Shown here: positions 51,214-61,443 of the stretch, piece after piece
How positions within the stretch are numbered: the first letter of the stretch is position 1
Layout: every line of letters begins with the position of its first letter
Assembly: GCF_037126175.1 (NCBI RefSeq)
Contig: NZ_CP146986.1
Location: forward strand, 5,580,501-5,644,500
Direction: 5' to 3'
Origin: Pseudomonas sp. RSB 5.4
Lineage (GTDB): Bacteria; Pseudomonadota; Gammaproteobacteria; Pseudomonadales; Pseudomonadaceae
Length of the DNA stretch: 64,000 nucleotides
Made by a program: the position numbers and the translations under genes
Notes under the pieces: generated by a model
The model's input: the letters and a program-made list of their open reading frames with translations, nothing else
Databases searched by the model: none
Told to the model about the DNA's origin: nothing

Positions 51214-53313
51214 TTACACATCCATAGGTCGGTTGGCGGCTTGAATCGCGGTCAGGGCGATGGTGTAGACGATGTCGTCGACCTGCGCGCCGCGCGGCAG
51301 GTCGTTCACCGGTTTGCGCAGGCCTTGCAGCATCGGGCCGAGGCTGACGCAGTCGGCGCTGCGCTGCACGGCTTTGTGGGTGGTGTTGCCGGTGTTCAGG
51401 TCGGGGAAGACGAACACCGTGGCGCGACCGGCCACCTGGCTGTTCGGTGCCAGTTGCCGGGCGACGTCTGCGTTGGCAGCAGCGTCGTATTGCAGCGGGC
51501 CGTCGATCAGCAGCGAGTGCTGTTGCTCGTGGGCGAGCAAGGTGGCTTCGCGGACTTTCTCGACTTCTTCGCCGCTGGCCGATTCGCCGCTGGAGTAACT
51601 GATCATCGCCACGCGCGGGGTGATGCCGAATGCGGCAGCCGAGTCGGCGCTTTGCAGAGCGATCTCGGCCAGTTCTGTTGCGCTCGGGTGCGGGTTCATC
51701 ACGCAGTCGCCGTAGACCAGCACTTCTTCGGGGAACAGCATGAAGAACACCGACGACACCAGCGTGCAGCCCGGTGCGGTCTTGATCAGTTGCAGGGCCG
51801 GGCGGATGGTGTTGGCGGTGGTGTTGATCACGCCCGAGACCAGACCGTCGACCTCATTCAGCGCGAGCATCATGGTGCCGATCACCACGGTGTCTTCCAG
51901 TTGCTGTTCGGCCATCGGCGCGTTGAGGCTTTTGCTTTTGCGCAGGGCGACCATCGGCTCGATGTAGCGCTCGCGGATCAAATCCGGATCGAGAATCTCC
52001 AGCCCCGGCGGCAACTCGATACCTTGCGCGCGGGCCACCGCCTCGACGTCCTCGGGTTTGGCCAGCAAGACACAACGGGCGATGCCGCGCTCCTGGCAGA
52101 TTGCTGCCGCTTGCACGGTGAGCGGCTCGCTGCCTTCAGGCAGGACGATACGTTTGTTCGCCGACTGCGCCCGTTGAATCAGTTGATAGCGGAATACCGC
52201 GGGTGACAGGCGCATTTCCCGCGGGGTGCCGCAGCGCTGATGCAGCCACTTGGCGTCGAGGTGGCTGGCGACGAAGTCGGTGATGATCTCCGCGCGCTCG
52301 CGGTCATCAATGGGGATTTCCTTGTTCAGGCCATTGAGCAGGTTGGCGGTGTCGTAGGAGCCGGTGCTCACCGACAACACCGGCAGACCGGCCTGCAACG
52401 CGCCACGGCACAAGTCCATGATGCGCGGATCGGGCAGGGTATCGCTGGTCAGCAACAGGCCGGCCAGCGGTACGCCGTTCAACGCCGCGAGGCTGACCGC
52501 AAGAATGATGTCGTCGCGGTCACCCGGGGTCACCACCAGCACGCCGGGTTTGAGCAGCTCCACGGTGTTGCGCATGGTACGGGCGCAGATGATGATTTTG
52601 GTCATGCGCCGGGTTTCGTAATCGCCGGCGTTGAGCACCTGCGCGCCCATCAGGTCGGCGACGTCACGAGTGCGCGGCGCATTGAGTTCCGGCTGGAACG
52701 GAATGCAGCCGAGCAGGCGGAAATCACCGCTGCGCAACAGCGGCGAATGCTCCTTCAGACGTGTGGCGAAGGCGTCCATGCTTTCATCGGTCTTGACCTT
52801 GTTGAGGATCACGCCGAGGACTTTCGGGTCTTTCGGGCCGCCGAACAGTTGCGCCTGCAATTCGACGCGGCCGGAGAGTTCGGCGAGCACTTCGTTTTCC
52901 GGCGCCGAGACCAGAATCACCTCGGCATCCAGGCTCTTGGCCAGGTGCAGGTTGACCCGCGCGGCGTAACTGGCGCTGCGAGTAGGCACCATGCCTTCGA
53001 CCACCAGCACGTCTTTACCGATGGCGGCTTGCTGATAAAGGGCGATGATTTCTTCGAGCAACTCATCGAGCTGGCCGTCGCCGAGCATCCGCTCGACGTG
53101 GGCCAGGCCCAGTGGCTGCGGCGGTTTCAGGCCGTGGGTGCGCGCCACCAGTTCGGTGGAACGCTCAGGGCCGGTATCGCCCGGATGCGGCTGGGCAATC
53201 GGTTTGAAGAAGCCGACTTTCAGACCGGCCCGCTCCAGGGTACGCACCAGCCCGAGGCTGATGGAGGTCAGACCCACGCCAAAATCGGTGGGTGCGATAA
53301 AAAAAGTTTGCAT
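51214..53313 (-). CDS. pta: Phosphate acetyltransferase
   Basis: A 699-residue long-form Pta: N-terminal P-loop-like BioD domain (MQTFFIAPTDFGVGLTSISLGLVRTLE), DRTGG domain (about 220-330) and C-terminal catalytic PTA_PTB domain (about 375-695, with RIVLPEGSEPLTVQAA and GPLQYDAAANADVA). It interconverts acetyl-CoA and acetyl phosphate. The usual partner ackA is not in the window. It precedes the acyltransferase gene with no gap. Confidence 0.96.
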   Translation of the reverse strand: MQTFFIAPTDFGVGLTSISLGLVRTLERAGLKVGFFKPIAQPHPGDTGPERSTELVARTHGLKPPQPLGLAHVERMLGDGQLDELLEEIIALYQQAAIGKDVLVVEGMVPTRSASYAARVNLHLAKSLDAEVILVSAPENEVLAELSGRVELQAQLFGGPKDPKVLGVILNKVKTDESMDAFATRLKEHSPLLRSGDFRLLGCIPFQPELNAPRTRDVADLMGAQVLNAGDYETRRMTKIIICARTMRNTVELLKPGVLVVTPGDRDDIILAVSLAALNGVPLAGLLLTSDTLPDPRIMDLCRGALQAGLPVLSVSTGSYDTANLLNGLNKEIPIDDRERAEIITDFVASHLDAKWLHQRCGTPREMRLSPAVFRYQLIQRAQSANKRIVLPEGSEPLTVQAAAICQERGIARCVLLAKPEDVEAVARAQGIELPPGLEILDPDLIRERYIEPMVALRKSKSLNAPMAEQQLEDTVVIGTMMLALNEVDGLVSGVINTTANTIRPALQLIKTAPGCTLVSSVFFMLFPEEVLVYGDCVMNPHPSATELAEIALQSADSAAAFGITPRVAMISYSSGESASGEEVEKVREATLLAHEQQHSLLIDGPLQYDAAANADVARQLAPNSQVAGRATVFVFPDLNTGNTTHKAVQRSADCVSLGPMLQGLRKPVNDLPRGAQVDDIVYTIALTAIQAANRPMDV

Positions 53314-53373
53314 GCGGATTCTCTAAGGGTGCATGGCAATGGTGGCGATCTATACGTGACCGCCTACCGCAAT

Positions 53374-53670
53374 TCAGTCGCCAAGGTTATCGCTAACCGA
53401 GCCTTGTGCGCACCAACCGCAGGCAAAGGGTTGGCCTATTTTTTCAATACGTTGCGCCGGATCAAGAACCCAGGCCCGCGATTGCCACGGCGGCTGGTGA
53501 CGCAGGTGCTGGGTGTGGCCACAGGAAAGCTCGGCCACCCAGTGACCGTCTTCATCCTGATGGAAGCCGGTGAGCGTCGAATCCCGTTTGTCCGGGTTGT
53601 GTTCGCTTTCGCGCGATTGCTTCGCTAAACTTGGCCTTTCTATATTCTTATGCAAAAGGTCTCGCCCCAT
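53374..53670 (-). CDS. DUF3565 small protein
   Basis: A 98-residue protein whose C-terminal part matches DUF3565: TGFHQDEDGHWVAELSCGHTQHLRHQPPW, then FACGWC. Cysteines and histidines (CGHTQH, CxxC) suggest a metal-binding knuckle; function is unknown. The start is doubtful. The ATG at 53670 shares one CATG with the slyD start on the other strand, and the slyD promoter would lie inside this gene. A longer start at 53700 would overlap slyD. Confidence 0.7.
   Translation of the reverse strand: MGRDLLHKNIERPSLAKQSRESEHNPDKRDSTLTGFHQDEDGHWVAELSCGHTQHLRHQPPWQSRAWVLDPAQRIEKIGQPFACGWCAQGSVSDNLGD
53617..53646 (+). promoter_or_regulatory. Likely sigma-70 promoter of slyD
   Basis: TTGCTT, 18 bases, then TATATT, ending 22 bases before the slyD ATG. 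It lies within the 5' part of the opposite-strand DUF3565 gene. AAAGG at about 53654 is the ribosome-binding site. Confidence 0.55.
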
Positions 53671-54154
53671 GCTGATCGCCGCCAATAAGGCTGTCTCCAT
53701 CGACTATACCCTGACCAACGACGCTGGTGAGGTCATCGACAGCTCCGCCGGCGGCGCTCCGCTGGTCTACCTGCAAGGCGCAGGCAACATCATCCCGGGC
53801 CTGGAAAAAGCTCTGGAAGGCAAAGCTGTCGGTGACGAGCTGGAAGTTTCCGTTGAGCCGGAAGACGCTTACGGCGAATACGCCGCTGAACTGGTCAGCA
53901 CCCTGAGCCGCAGCATGTTCGAAGGCGTTGACGAGCTGGAAGTCGGCATGCAGTTCCACGCTTCGGCGCCGGACGGCCAGATGCAGATCGTGACCATCCG
54001 TGACCTGGACGGCGACGACGTCACCGTCGACGGTAACCACCCACTCGCCGGTCAGCGCCTGAACTTCAAAGTGAAGGTCGTTGCCGTTCGTGATGCCAGC
54101 CAGGAAGAAGTCGCTCATGGCCACGTCCATGGCGAAGGTGGCCATCACCACTGA
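53669..54154 (+). CDS. slyD: FKBP-type peptidyl-prolyl isomerase SlyD
   Basis: 161 residues. An FKBP domain (VSIDYTLTNDAGEVIDSS, PLVYLQGAGNIIPGLEKALEGK) carries an insert-in-flap domain (about 70-130) with chaperone activity. The His-rich tail HGHVHGEGGHHH is a metal site. It catalyses prolyl isomerisation and in enterobacteria delivers nickel to hydrogenase. The longest ORF begins 33 codons upstream, through the promoter, and is rejected. A clear terminator follows. Confidence 0.93.
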   Translation: MLIAANKAVSIDYTLTNDAGEVIDSSAGGAPLVYLQGAGNIIPGLEKALEGKAVGDELEVSVEPEDAYGEYAAELVSTLSRSMFEGVDELEVGMQFHASAPDGQMQIVTIRDLDGDDVTVDGNHPLAGQRLNFKVKVVAVRDASQEEVAHGHVHGEGGHHH

Positions 54155-54183
54155 TTTTCTGCGCTAAGCTTCGAGTACTGGAG

Positions 54184-54206
54184 AGGCGCCTGCGGGCGCC
54201 TTTTTA
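54184..54206 (+). terminator. Terminator after slyD
   Basis: AGGCGCC-TGCG-GGCGCCT gives a 7-bp perfect stem with a tetraloop followed by TTTT. Confidence 0.85.
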
Positions 54207-54278
54207 GTCCGCGGCTGTCCTTGGTGGCCTCGCCAAGTGGCTGTTTCGAGTAGAACACGGGAATCCCTGGAGTACGTC

Positions 54279-54761
54279 ATGAGTGCTTTTCACGACCTTA
54301 AGTTGACAGCCCTGGATGGTCAGGAGCTACCGCTGGCGCCTTTCAAGGGCCGAGTCGTGCTGGTGGTCAACGTCGCCTCCAAATGCGGCTTGACCCCACA
54401 GTACGCGGCACTGGAAAACCTCTATCAGCAATTCAAAGACAAAGGCTTCAGTGTGCTGGGCCTGCCGTGCAATCAGTTTGCCGGTCAGGAGCCAGGTACC
54501 GAACAGCAAATCCAGGAGTTCTGCAGCCTGAACTATGGTGTGACGTTTCCGTTGTCGAGCAAGCTTGAAGTCAACGGCCATGATCGTCATCAGCTGTACC
54601 GCTTGCTGGCGGGCGAGGGCGCAGAGTTTCCGGGGGATATCACCTGGAACTTCGAGAAATTCCTGCTCGGCAAGGATGGCCGGGTATTGGCGCGATTCTC
54701 GCCGCGCACGCCGCCGGATGATCCGACCATTGTCCACGCGATTGAAAAAGCGCTGGGCTGA
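54279..54761 (+). CDS. Glutathione peroxidase family (thioredoxin-type Gpx)
   Basis: 160 residues. The peroxidatic cysteine is C36 in NVASKCGLTPQY. Conserved Q70 in NQFAGQEPGT and W/N in TWNFEKFLL complete the catalytic tetrad. A second cysteine (C82, EEFCSLNYGV-like) may act as resolving cysteine, so the reductant is probably thioredoxin; trxB lies 4 kb away. The ATG at 54279 follows GGAGTACGTC; upstream in-frame sequence is not used. Confidence 0.9.
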   Translation: MSAFHDLKLTALDGQELPLAPFKGRVVLVVNVASKCGLTPQYAALENLYQQFKDKGFSVLGLPCNQFAGQEPGTEQQIQEFCSLNYGVTFPLSSKLEVNGHDRHQLYRLLAGEGAEFPGDITWNFEKFLLGKDGRVLARFSPRTPPDDPTIVHAIEKALG

Positions 54762-54765
54762 AACA

Positions 54766-54799
54766 CAAAAATCGCAGCCATTGAGCTGCGATTTTTTTT
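54766..54799 (+). terminator. Terminator after the Gpx gene
   Basis: ATCGCAGC/GCTGCGAT stem with a six-base loop, flanked by AAAAA and TTTTTTTT. Confidence 0.92.
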
Positions 54800-54902
54800 G
54801 CCTGACTTTTGACCCTTAATCATTCAGATCAATAGTGCTGTTCAAAGGCACGGACTGTTCATATTATCGCCGTCATAAAGTCATTCCCTGTGGAGCCTTC
54901 CA

Positions 54903-56006
54903 ATGCCGGTTCAAGCCCTGTTCAAACCGTTCCACCTCGGTGCCCTCGAACTGCCGACCCGTGTGGTCATGGCGCCGATGACCCGCTCGTTTTCCCCAGG
55001 TGGCGTACCCAATTCCAAAGTGATCGAGTACTACCGTCGCCGCGCTGCGGCCGGTGTTGGTCTGATCATCACCGAAGGCACCACCGTCGGTCACAAGGCT
55101 TCCAACGGTTACCCGAACGTGCCGCAGTTCTTCGGCGAAGCGCCACTGGCGGGCTGGAAGAAGGTGGTTGATGCGGTACACGCAGAGGGCGGCAAGATCG
55201 TTCCGCAACTGTGGCACGTCGGCAGCGTGCGCCGCATCGGCACCGAGCCGGACGCCAGCGTCCCGGCTTACGGCCCGACGGAAAAACTCAAGGATGGCCA
55301 GGTCGTGGTGCACGGCATGACCAAACAGGACATTCAGGAGGTGATCGGTGCTTTCGCCCAAGCGGCGAAGGATGCGCAAAGCATCGGCATGGACGGCGTG
55401 GAAATCCACGGCGCCCACGGCTATCTGATCGACCAGTTCTTCTGGGAAGGCAGCAACCAGCGTACCGATGAATACGGCGGCAGCCTGGCCAACCGTTCGC
55501 GGTTCGCCATCGAGTTGATTCAAGCGGTGCGTGCGGCAGTCGGTGAAGGCTTCCCGATCATCTTCCGTTTTTCGCAGTGGAAGCAGCAGGATTACACCGC
55601 GCGTCTGGTGCAGACCCCGGAGGCGCTGGGCGAATTCCTCAAGCCGTTGGCCGACGCCGGGGTGGACATTTTCCACTGCTCGACGCGGCGTTTCTGGGAG
55701 CCTGAATTTGATGGTTCCGAGCTGAACCTGGCGGGCTGGACGCGCAAGCTGACCGGCAAACCGACCATCACCGTGGGCAGCGTCGGTCTGGACGGCGAGT
55801 TCCTGCAGTTCATGGTCAACACCGATAAAGTCGCGCAACCGGCGAGCCTGGAGAAACTGCTGGAGCGTCTGAACAACGACGAGTTCGATCTGGTGGCGGT
55901 GGGCCGTGCGCTGCTGGTAGATCCGGACTGGGCGCTGAAAGTCCGTGAAGGGCGTGAGCAGGACATTCTGCCGTTCAGCCGTGAGGCGTTGATGACCCTG
56001 GTTTAA
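54903..56006 (+). CDS. Old Yellow Enzyme family NADH:flavin oxidoreductase
   Basis: A 367-residue TIM-barrel flavoenzyme. FMN-binding APMTRSF (about 24-30) is followed by the substrate-polarising pair region VPQLWHVGS and the long motif EIHGAHGYLIDQFFWEGSNQRTDEYGGSL. It is of the NemA/OPR class that reduces activated C=C bonds or nitro compounds with NAD(P)H. The physiological substrate is unknown. There is no repressor gene beside it. A triplicated REP array follows. Confidence 0.92.
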   Translation: MPVQALFKPFHLGALELPTRVVMAPMTRSFSPGGVPNSKVIEYYRRRAAAGVGLIITEGTTVGHKASNGYPNVPQFFGEAPLAGWKKVVDAVHAEGGKIVPQLWHVGSVRRIGTEPDASVPAYGPTEKLKDGQVVVHGMTKQDIQEVIGAFAQAAKDAQSIGMDGVEIHGAHGYLIDQFFWEGSNQRTDEYGGSLANRSRFAIELIQAVRAAVGEGFPIIFRFSQWKQQDYTARLVQTPEALGEFLKPLADAGVDIFHCSTRRFWEPEFDGSELNLAGWTRKLTGKPTITVGSVGLDGEFLQFMVNTDKVAQPASLEKLLERLNNDEFDLVAVGRALLVDPDWALKVREGREQDILPFSREALMTLV

Positions 56007-56024
56007 GCGTCGCCATTACCGACC

Positions 56025-56050
56025 CCTTCGCGAGCAAGCCCGCTCCCACA
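56025..56050. repeat. Reverse-oriented REP half-site
   Basis: CTTCGCGAGCAAGCCCGCTCCC at about 56029 faces the first forward REP of the tandem array that follows, completing a REPIN with a very short spacer. Confidence 0.8.
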
Positions 56051-56053
56051 TTT

Positions 56054-56371
56054 TGAAATGCATTCCAAATGTGGGAGCGGGCTTGCTCGCGAAGAGGGCA
56101 TCAGAGTCGACGATATCTAAGGCAATGTCTGCGCATTCGGCACCATCTGCTCCCACATTTTGAAATGCGTTCCAAATGTGGGAGCGGGCTTGCTCGCGAA
56201 GAGGGCATCAGAGTCGACGATTATCTAAGGTAATGTCTGCGCATTCGGCACCACCTGCTCCCACATTTTGAAATGCATTCCAAATGTGGGAGCGGGCTTG
56301 CTCGCGAAGAGGGCATCAGAGTCGACGATTATCTAAGGCAATGTCTGCGCATTCGGCAACACCTGCTCCCG
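56054..56371. repeat. Tandem array: three 107/108-bp units, each a REP plus the 3' end of the glycosyltransferase gene
   Basis: Unit starts (TGAAATGC) fall at 56054, 56161 and 56269, so periods are 107 and 108 bp. Each unit holds CCAAATGTGGGAGCGGGC...GCGAAGAGGGCATCAGAGTCGACGA in order, then TCTAAGG, and a copy of the last roughly 11 codons of the glycosyltransferase (minus strand, ...PNAQTLP-stop). Units differ at only a few positions. The third unit runs into the true gene end at about 56371. Confidence 0.92.
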
Positions 56372-57508
56372 CACACACGCCCCACGCAAATGCTTTTCAA
56401 ACTGCTCGATGATCGCCGCCCACCCCTGGCGACTGGCATGCTGCCGCGCATTCAGACGCACACAGCGCAAGCGCTCGTCCTCTTCCAATAACCACGCCGC
56501 CGCATCGCAAAACGCTTCCTCATCACCGGGCATCGCCAACACGCCGTTGTAGCCGTGACGGATGTGCTGCGCCGCCGCAGCCTGATCGTAAGCCACCACC
56601 CCCAGACCGGACGCCAGTGCTTCAAGCACCACGTTGCCGAAGGTTTCGGTCATGCTCGGAAACAGAAAGATATCGCCGGACGCATAGTGCGCTGCCAAAG
56701 CTTCGCCTCGTTGTGAACCACAGAAGATCGCTTGCGGAATGTCCTTTTCCAGCGCCAGACGTTGCGGTCCGTCGCCGACCACGATCAGCTTCAGATTGCG
56801 CTGTGGATAAGTGCTGCACAGGGTGTCGAAGCAGCGCTTGAGCAGGCCGAGGTTTTTCTCCGGGGCCAGACGTCCGACGTGAACCACCGCGATGTCCTGC
56901 TCGGACAAACCCCATTGTTCACGCAAGCCGTTCAACCGCTTGGCCGGATGAAACAACTGGCTGTCCACGCCACGGGACAGCAGGGCGAGGCGATCGAAAT
57001 GCCGACGCTCCAGTTCCAGGCGCTGACTGACACTGGGCACCAGGGTCATTGCCGAGCGGTTATGAAACCAGCGCAGATAATGCGTGAGCAAGCGCGTCAG
57101 CAAACTCAGCCCGTATTGGTTGGTGTATTGCTGAAAATTGGTGTGAAAGCCGCTGACCACCGAGATCCCCAGACGTCGCGCCGCGCGCAACGCCGACAAA
57201 CCGAGTGGGCCTTCGGTGGCGATGTACAAAACGTCCGGGCGCTGACGTTTCCAGCGCCGCAGCAGCTTGTGCATCGACGACTGACCCCATTGCAGTCCGG
57301 GATAACCCGGCAACGGCCAGCCCCGACACAACAGCAAGGCATCGTCCTCGACGCGCTGCGGATCGCCCGCCTGACGCGGTCGCACCAGCTCCACCTGATG
57401 TCCACGCGCGCGCAAGCCATCGCACAAGCGGCCAAGGGTATTGGCCACCCCGTTGATTTCCGGTGGGAAGGTTTCGCTGATCAGGGTGATATGCAGAGCT
57501 GTCGTCAT
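56333..57508 (-). CDS. GT4 family glycosyltransferase
   Basis: 391 residues of the GT-B fold, like GDP-mannose-dependent alpha-mannosyltransferases (MgtA/SQD2 type). The N-terminal part is ITLISETFPPEINGVANTLGRL; the nucleotide-sugar part has HVGRLAPEKNLGLL and the EX7E motif in TETFGNVVLEALASG. The acceptor is unknown. The ATG at 57508 is preferred to an ORF start eight codons earlier. The TAG stop lies inside the third tandem unit, so two extra copies of the C-terminal codons trail behind the gene. Confidence 0.86.
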   Translation of the reverse strand: MTTALHITLISETFPPEINGVANTLGRLCDGLRARGHQVELVRPRQAGDPQRVEDDALLLCRGWPLPGYPGLQWGQSSMHKLLRRWKRQRPDVLYIATEGPLGLSALRAARRLGISVVSGFHTNFQQYTNQYGLSLLTRLLTHYLRWFHNRSAMTLVPSVSQRLELERRHFDRLALLSRGVDSQLFHPAKRLNGLREQWGLSEQDIAVVHVGRLAPEKNLGLLKRCFDTLCSTYPQRNLKLIVVGDGPQRLALEKDIPQAIFCGSQRGEALAAHYASGDIFLFPSMTETFGNVVLEALASGLGVVAYDQAAAAQHIRHGYNGVLAMPGDEEAFCDAAAWLLEEDERLRCVRLNARQHASRQGWAAIIEQFEKHLRGACVREQVLPNAQTLP

Positions 57509-57585
57509 GACCTCAGTGTCGGCTGAGGCCATGTCGTGCCTGTGACGTTCGGATGATGGATTTGTGACTGGCTGTCTGGGGCGGC

Positions 57586-58338
57586 CTATCGCTGCGTGAC
57601 GAGGTTCTCCGCACCCCGTTCACGCACCCAGAACAATGTTGCCCCGGCCACAGCGGCCGGCATCATCAGGATGTTGACCACTGGAATCAGCAGCGCCAGA
57701 TAGACGATCCCGCCAAAACTCATGCTCTGCCAGCGCTTCTGGCGCAGCCAGGCGAGCATTTCGTTCCAGCCCAGTTTGTGGTTGTCCGCCGGGTAGTCGA
57801 TGTACTGGATCGCCATCATCCACACGCCGAACAGCAGCCACAGCGGTGCGGCGACGATGTTCACCACCGGGATGAACGAGAGGATGAACAGGCCGATCGC
57901 CCGGGGCAGGAAGTAGCCGAGTTTGCGCATTTCCCGGGCGAGGGTACGCGGGATCATAGCGATCAGCTCGCCCCAGCTGAAGGCCGGGAAATCATCGGTG
58001 CCGCGCACCACCACTTCGACTTTTTCCGCGAGGAAGCCGTTGAACGGCGCGGCGATCACGTTGGCGAGCATGGTGAAGGTGAAGAACACCATCAACGCCA
58101 CCAGCACCACGAACAGCGGCCAGAGGATGTAGCTGAGGAAACTCAACCAGTCGGGCAGCGATGGCATCAGGCTGTCGACCCACAGGCTGAACTGATGGCC
58201 GGCCAGATAGATCAATCCGACGAACAGCACCAGGTTGATTGCCAGTGGCAGCAACACGAACAGGCGCAGGCCGGGGCTGAGAACCAGTTTGAGGCCTTCG
58301 CGCAGGTATTGCGGGCCGGACAGAACAGGTGCGGGCAT
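57586..58338 (-). CDS. cysZ: Sulfate transporter CysZ
   Basis: A 250-residue membrane protein of the CysZ/EI24 family with segments [42 protein letters not shown], and [15 protein letters not shown], the last being highly typical of CysZ. It imports sulfate for assimilation, which links it to cysD-cysNC in this window. It is divergent from trxB, with 311 bp between starts. Confidence 0.93.
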   Translation of the reverse strand: MPAPVLSGPQYLREGLKLVLSPGLRLFVLLPLAINLVLFVGLIYLAGHQFSLWVDSLMPSLPDWLSFLSYILWPLFVVLVALMVFFTFTMLANVIAAPFNGFLAEKVEVVVRGTDDFPAFSWGELIAMIPRTLAREMRKLGYFLPRAIGLFILSFIPVVNIVAAPLWLLFGVWMMAIQYIDYPADNHKLGWNEMLAWLRQKRWQSMSFGGIVYLALLIPVVNILMMPAAVAGATLFWVRERGAENLVTQR

Positions 58339-59612
<1,274 letters not shown>

Positions 59613-59620
59613 ATCGCAGA

Positions 59621-59654
59621 CACAAAAAAACCGGCTTCGGCCGGTTTTTTTGTG
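59621..59654 (+). terminator. Terminator after trxB
   Basis: AAAAAAACCGGC-TTCG-GCCGGTTTTTTT: a perfect stem with a stable UUCG tetraloop, symmetric enough to work in both directions. Confidence 0.95.
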
Positions 59655-59680
59655 CCCGTGTTTCCGCTACACCGCATAAC

Positions 59681-59774
59681 CCTGTGGGAGCGGGCTTGCT
59701 CGCGAAAGCGTTGTCTCAGACAAAGAAAAGTCGCCTGACACGGCGCCTTCGCGAGCAAGCCCGCTCCCACAGGG
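59681..59774. repeat. REPIN
   Basis: Inverted half-sites at about 59681-59710 and 59745-59774 (core GGGAGCGGGCTTGCTCGC) lie between the convergent ends of trxB and the HopJ-like gene. Confidence 0.85.
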
Positions 59775-59793
59775 AATGGTGTTAGATCTGATA

Positions 59794-60132
59794 TCAGCGG
59801 CGGGTCAGGGGCTGCGTTTCGAACTTCACACCCGCCAGACCGTGCTTGATCAGCGCACGGATATTGCCGTGGTCGCTGCCCTCAGGCGTCGCCACCACCG
59901 AACGGTAATGTTCACCGAACGCCAGCAGCGCTTCTTCATCGCTCAGGCCTTCCAGCAGTGCCAGGCCCAGGGTCTTGCACGAGCCTTCGTTCTGCCCGGC
60001 GGCGTTTTCCACGCCACCGTTGTTGAACGCCTGAGGCTGATAGTCGTAACCGGCGGCGATGAAAGCCAGGGTGTCGGCGAAAGCGTGCTCGCCGCTTTTG
60101 AGGCTGGCGCGCAGGGTGTTCAGATCACTCAT
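59794..60132 (-). CDS. HopJ type III effector-like family protein
   Basis: 112 residues matching the HopJ family: AFADTLAFIAAGYDYQPQAFNNGGVENAAGQNEGSCKTLGLALLEGLS and ALLAFGEHYRSVVATPEGSDHGNIRAL. Despite the name, the family is widespread in free-living bacteria, and nothing here suggests secretion (no hrp box, no type III genes). It overlaps the DUF1244 gene by 8 bases, so it belongs to the pterin gene run. Start set at MSDLN; the longer reading is the shadow of DUF1244. Confidence 0.85.
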   Translation of the reverse strand: MSDLNTLRASLKSGEHAFADTLAFIAAGYDYQPQAFNNGGVENAAGQNEGSCKTLGLALLEGLSDEEALLAFGEHYRSVVATPEGSDHGNIRALIKHGLAGVKFETQPLTRR

Positions 60133-60421
60133 TGGGTTTTCCTTTGGCGAACGCCGCTTGTTGCTCGGCGCTGGCTTCTTGCTGATATTGGGCTTTCCAC
60201 TCGGCGTAAGGCATGCCGTAAACCACTTCGCGGGCGTCATCGAGGCTGACCTCGATCTGCTGCTCATCGGCGGCAGCCTTGTACCACTTGGACAGGCAGT
60301 TGCGGCAGAACCCGGCGAGGTTCATCAGGTCGATGTTCTGCACGTCCTTGCGGCTGTCCAGGTGGGCGACCAGCCGGCGGAAGGCGGCGGCTTCGAGTTC
60401 GAGGCGTTGTTGCTCGGTCAT
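60125..60421 (-). CDS. DUF1244 family protein
   Basis: A 98-residue helical protein with the hallmark VQNIDLMNLAGFCRNCLSKWYKAAAD (about 27-52), including a CxxC pair (FCRNC), and DAREVVYGMPYAEWKAQYQ. The function of the family is unknown. It lies about 70 bp after folX and overlaps the HopJ-like gene. A longer in-frame ORF reaching over folX and folE is only a shadow. Confidence 0.87.
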   Translation of the reverse strand: MTEQQRLELEAAAFRRLVAHLDSRKDVQNIDLMNLAGFCRNCLSKWYKAAADEQQIEVSLDDAREVVYGMPYAEWKAQYQQEASAEQQAAFAKGKPNE

Positions 60422-60489
60422 GATGGGCTCTGTGCAGTCTATTCGTGGCGCGGATGATAAAAGTCTGGCACGCGATGCGCCAGACATGC

Positions 60490-60861
60490 TCAGCGGCTGG
60501 CAGCGAGGGTGATCGACACCGACTCGGCAAACCGCAGCGCATGCGGCTTGTCGACTTCGACTTCGGCGTACAGCACCGCGGTATTGGTCATCACCAGGTC
60601 CAGCAACTCCTGGGTCAGGCGTTCGAGCAGCGCAAAGCGATTGCCCTCGACGTGGGCGATGATCGCCTTGGTGATGGTGCGATAGTTCAGCGCGTGGTCG
60701 ATGTCGTTGTCGCGCACCGCTTCCTGCGCGGCGTACTGGATGGTGAGGTTGATCAGCACATCCTGCTTGTTGAGGATCTCGTCCTCGTTGATCCCGATAA
60801 AGGTGCGCAGGCGCAGATCCTTGACCCGGATGCGCGCCATTCCCGGTTGAAGTTGTGACAT
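60490..60861 (-). CDS. folX: Dihydroneopterin triphosphate 2'-epimerase
   Basis: A 123-residue FolB/FolX-fold protein: [45 protein letters not shown] with the substrate glutamate/tyrosine region, and [13 protein letters not shown]. FolX is favoured over the aldolase FolB because it sits between folE and DUF1244 beside folM, the tetrahydromonapterin gene set. It is directly adjacent to folE (no gap). Confidence 0.88.
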   Translation of the reverse strand: MSQLQPGMARIRVKDLRLRTFIGINEDEILNKQDVLINLTIQYAAQEAVRDNDIDHALNYRTITKAIIAHVEGNRFALLERLTQELLDLVMTNTAVLYAEVEVDKPHALRFAESVSITLAASR

Positions 60862-61422
60862 TTACTTGCTCCGTCCAATCAATTGCAGGAACTCCTGGCG
60901 GGTGTTGCTCGACTCGCGAAAGGCGCCGAGCATGACCGAGGTGTTCATGGTCGAATTCTGTTTCTCGACACCGCGCATCATCATGCACATGTGCCGGGCC
61001 TCGATGACCACCGCGACGCCGGCGGCATCGGTGACCTGTTGCACCGCATCGGCAATCTGCCGGGTGAGGTTTTCCTGAATCTGCAGGCGCCGGGCGAACA
61101 TGTCCACCAGTCGCGCGATCTTCGACAGGCCCAGCACCTTGCCTGTCGGAATATAAGCCACATGGGCCTTGCCGATGAAGGGCAGCAGGTGATGTTCGCA
61201 CAACGAGTAGAGCTCGATGTCGGCGACGATGATCATCTCGTCGCTGTCGGAAGCGAACAGCGCGCCATTGACGATCTCATCCACACTCTGTTCGTAGCCA
61301 TGACACAGATACTGCATGGCTTTCGCCGCGCGCAGCGGCGTGTCGAGCAAGCCTTCGCGGTCGGGATCTTCGCCGAGGCCGATGAGGATCTCGCGGTAAT
61401 TCTCGGGCAGGGAACGGGTCAT
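60862..61422 (-). CDS. folE: GTP cyclohydrolase I
   Basis: 186 residues. Zinc and catalytic residues lie in [32 protein letters not shown] and [15 protein letters not shown]. It opens GTP to dihydroneopterin triphosphate, the start of folate and monapterin synthesis. It lies 21 bp after folM. Pseudomonads often carry two folE copies; this is the one tied to folM-folX. Confidence 0.95.
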   Translation of the reverse strand: MTRSLPENYREILIGLGEDPDREGLLDTPLRAAKAMQYLCHGYEQSVDEIVNGALFASDSDEMIIVADIELYSLCEHHLLPFIGKAHVAYIPTGKVLGLSKIARLVDMFARRLQIQENLTRQIADAVQQVTDAAGVAVVIEARHMCMMMRGVEKQNSTMNTSVMLGAFRESSNTRQEFLQLIGRSK

Positions 61423-61443
61423 GGCAGATCCTCGCGCAGCAAC

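Noticed and set aside
56054..56371. CRISPR array
   Set aside because: The units are near-identical along their whole 107-108 bp length, so there are no variable spacers. It is a tandem duplication of a REP and a gene end.
59794..60132. Functional type III secreted effector
   Set aside because: The HopJ name comes from family history. There is no hrp box or secretion gene nearby, and the gene sits inside a pterin operon.
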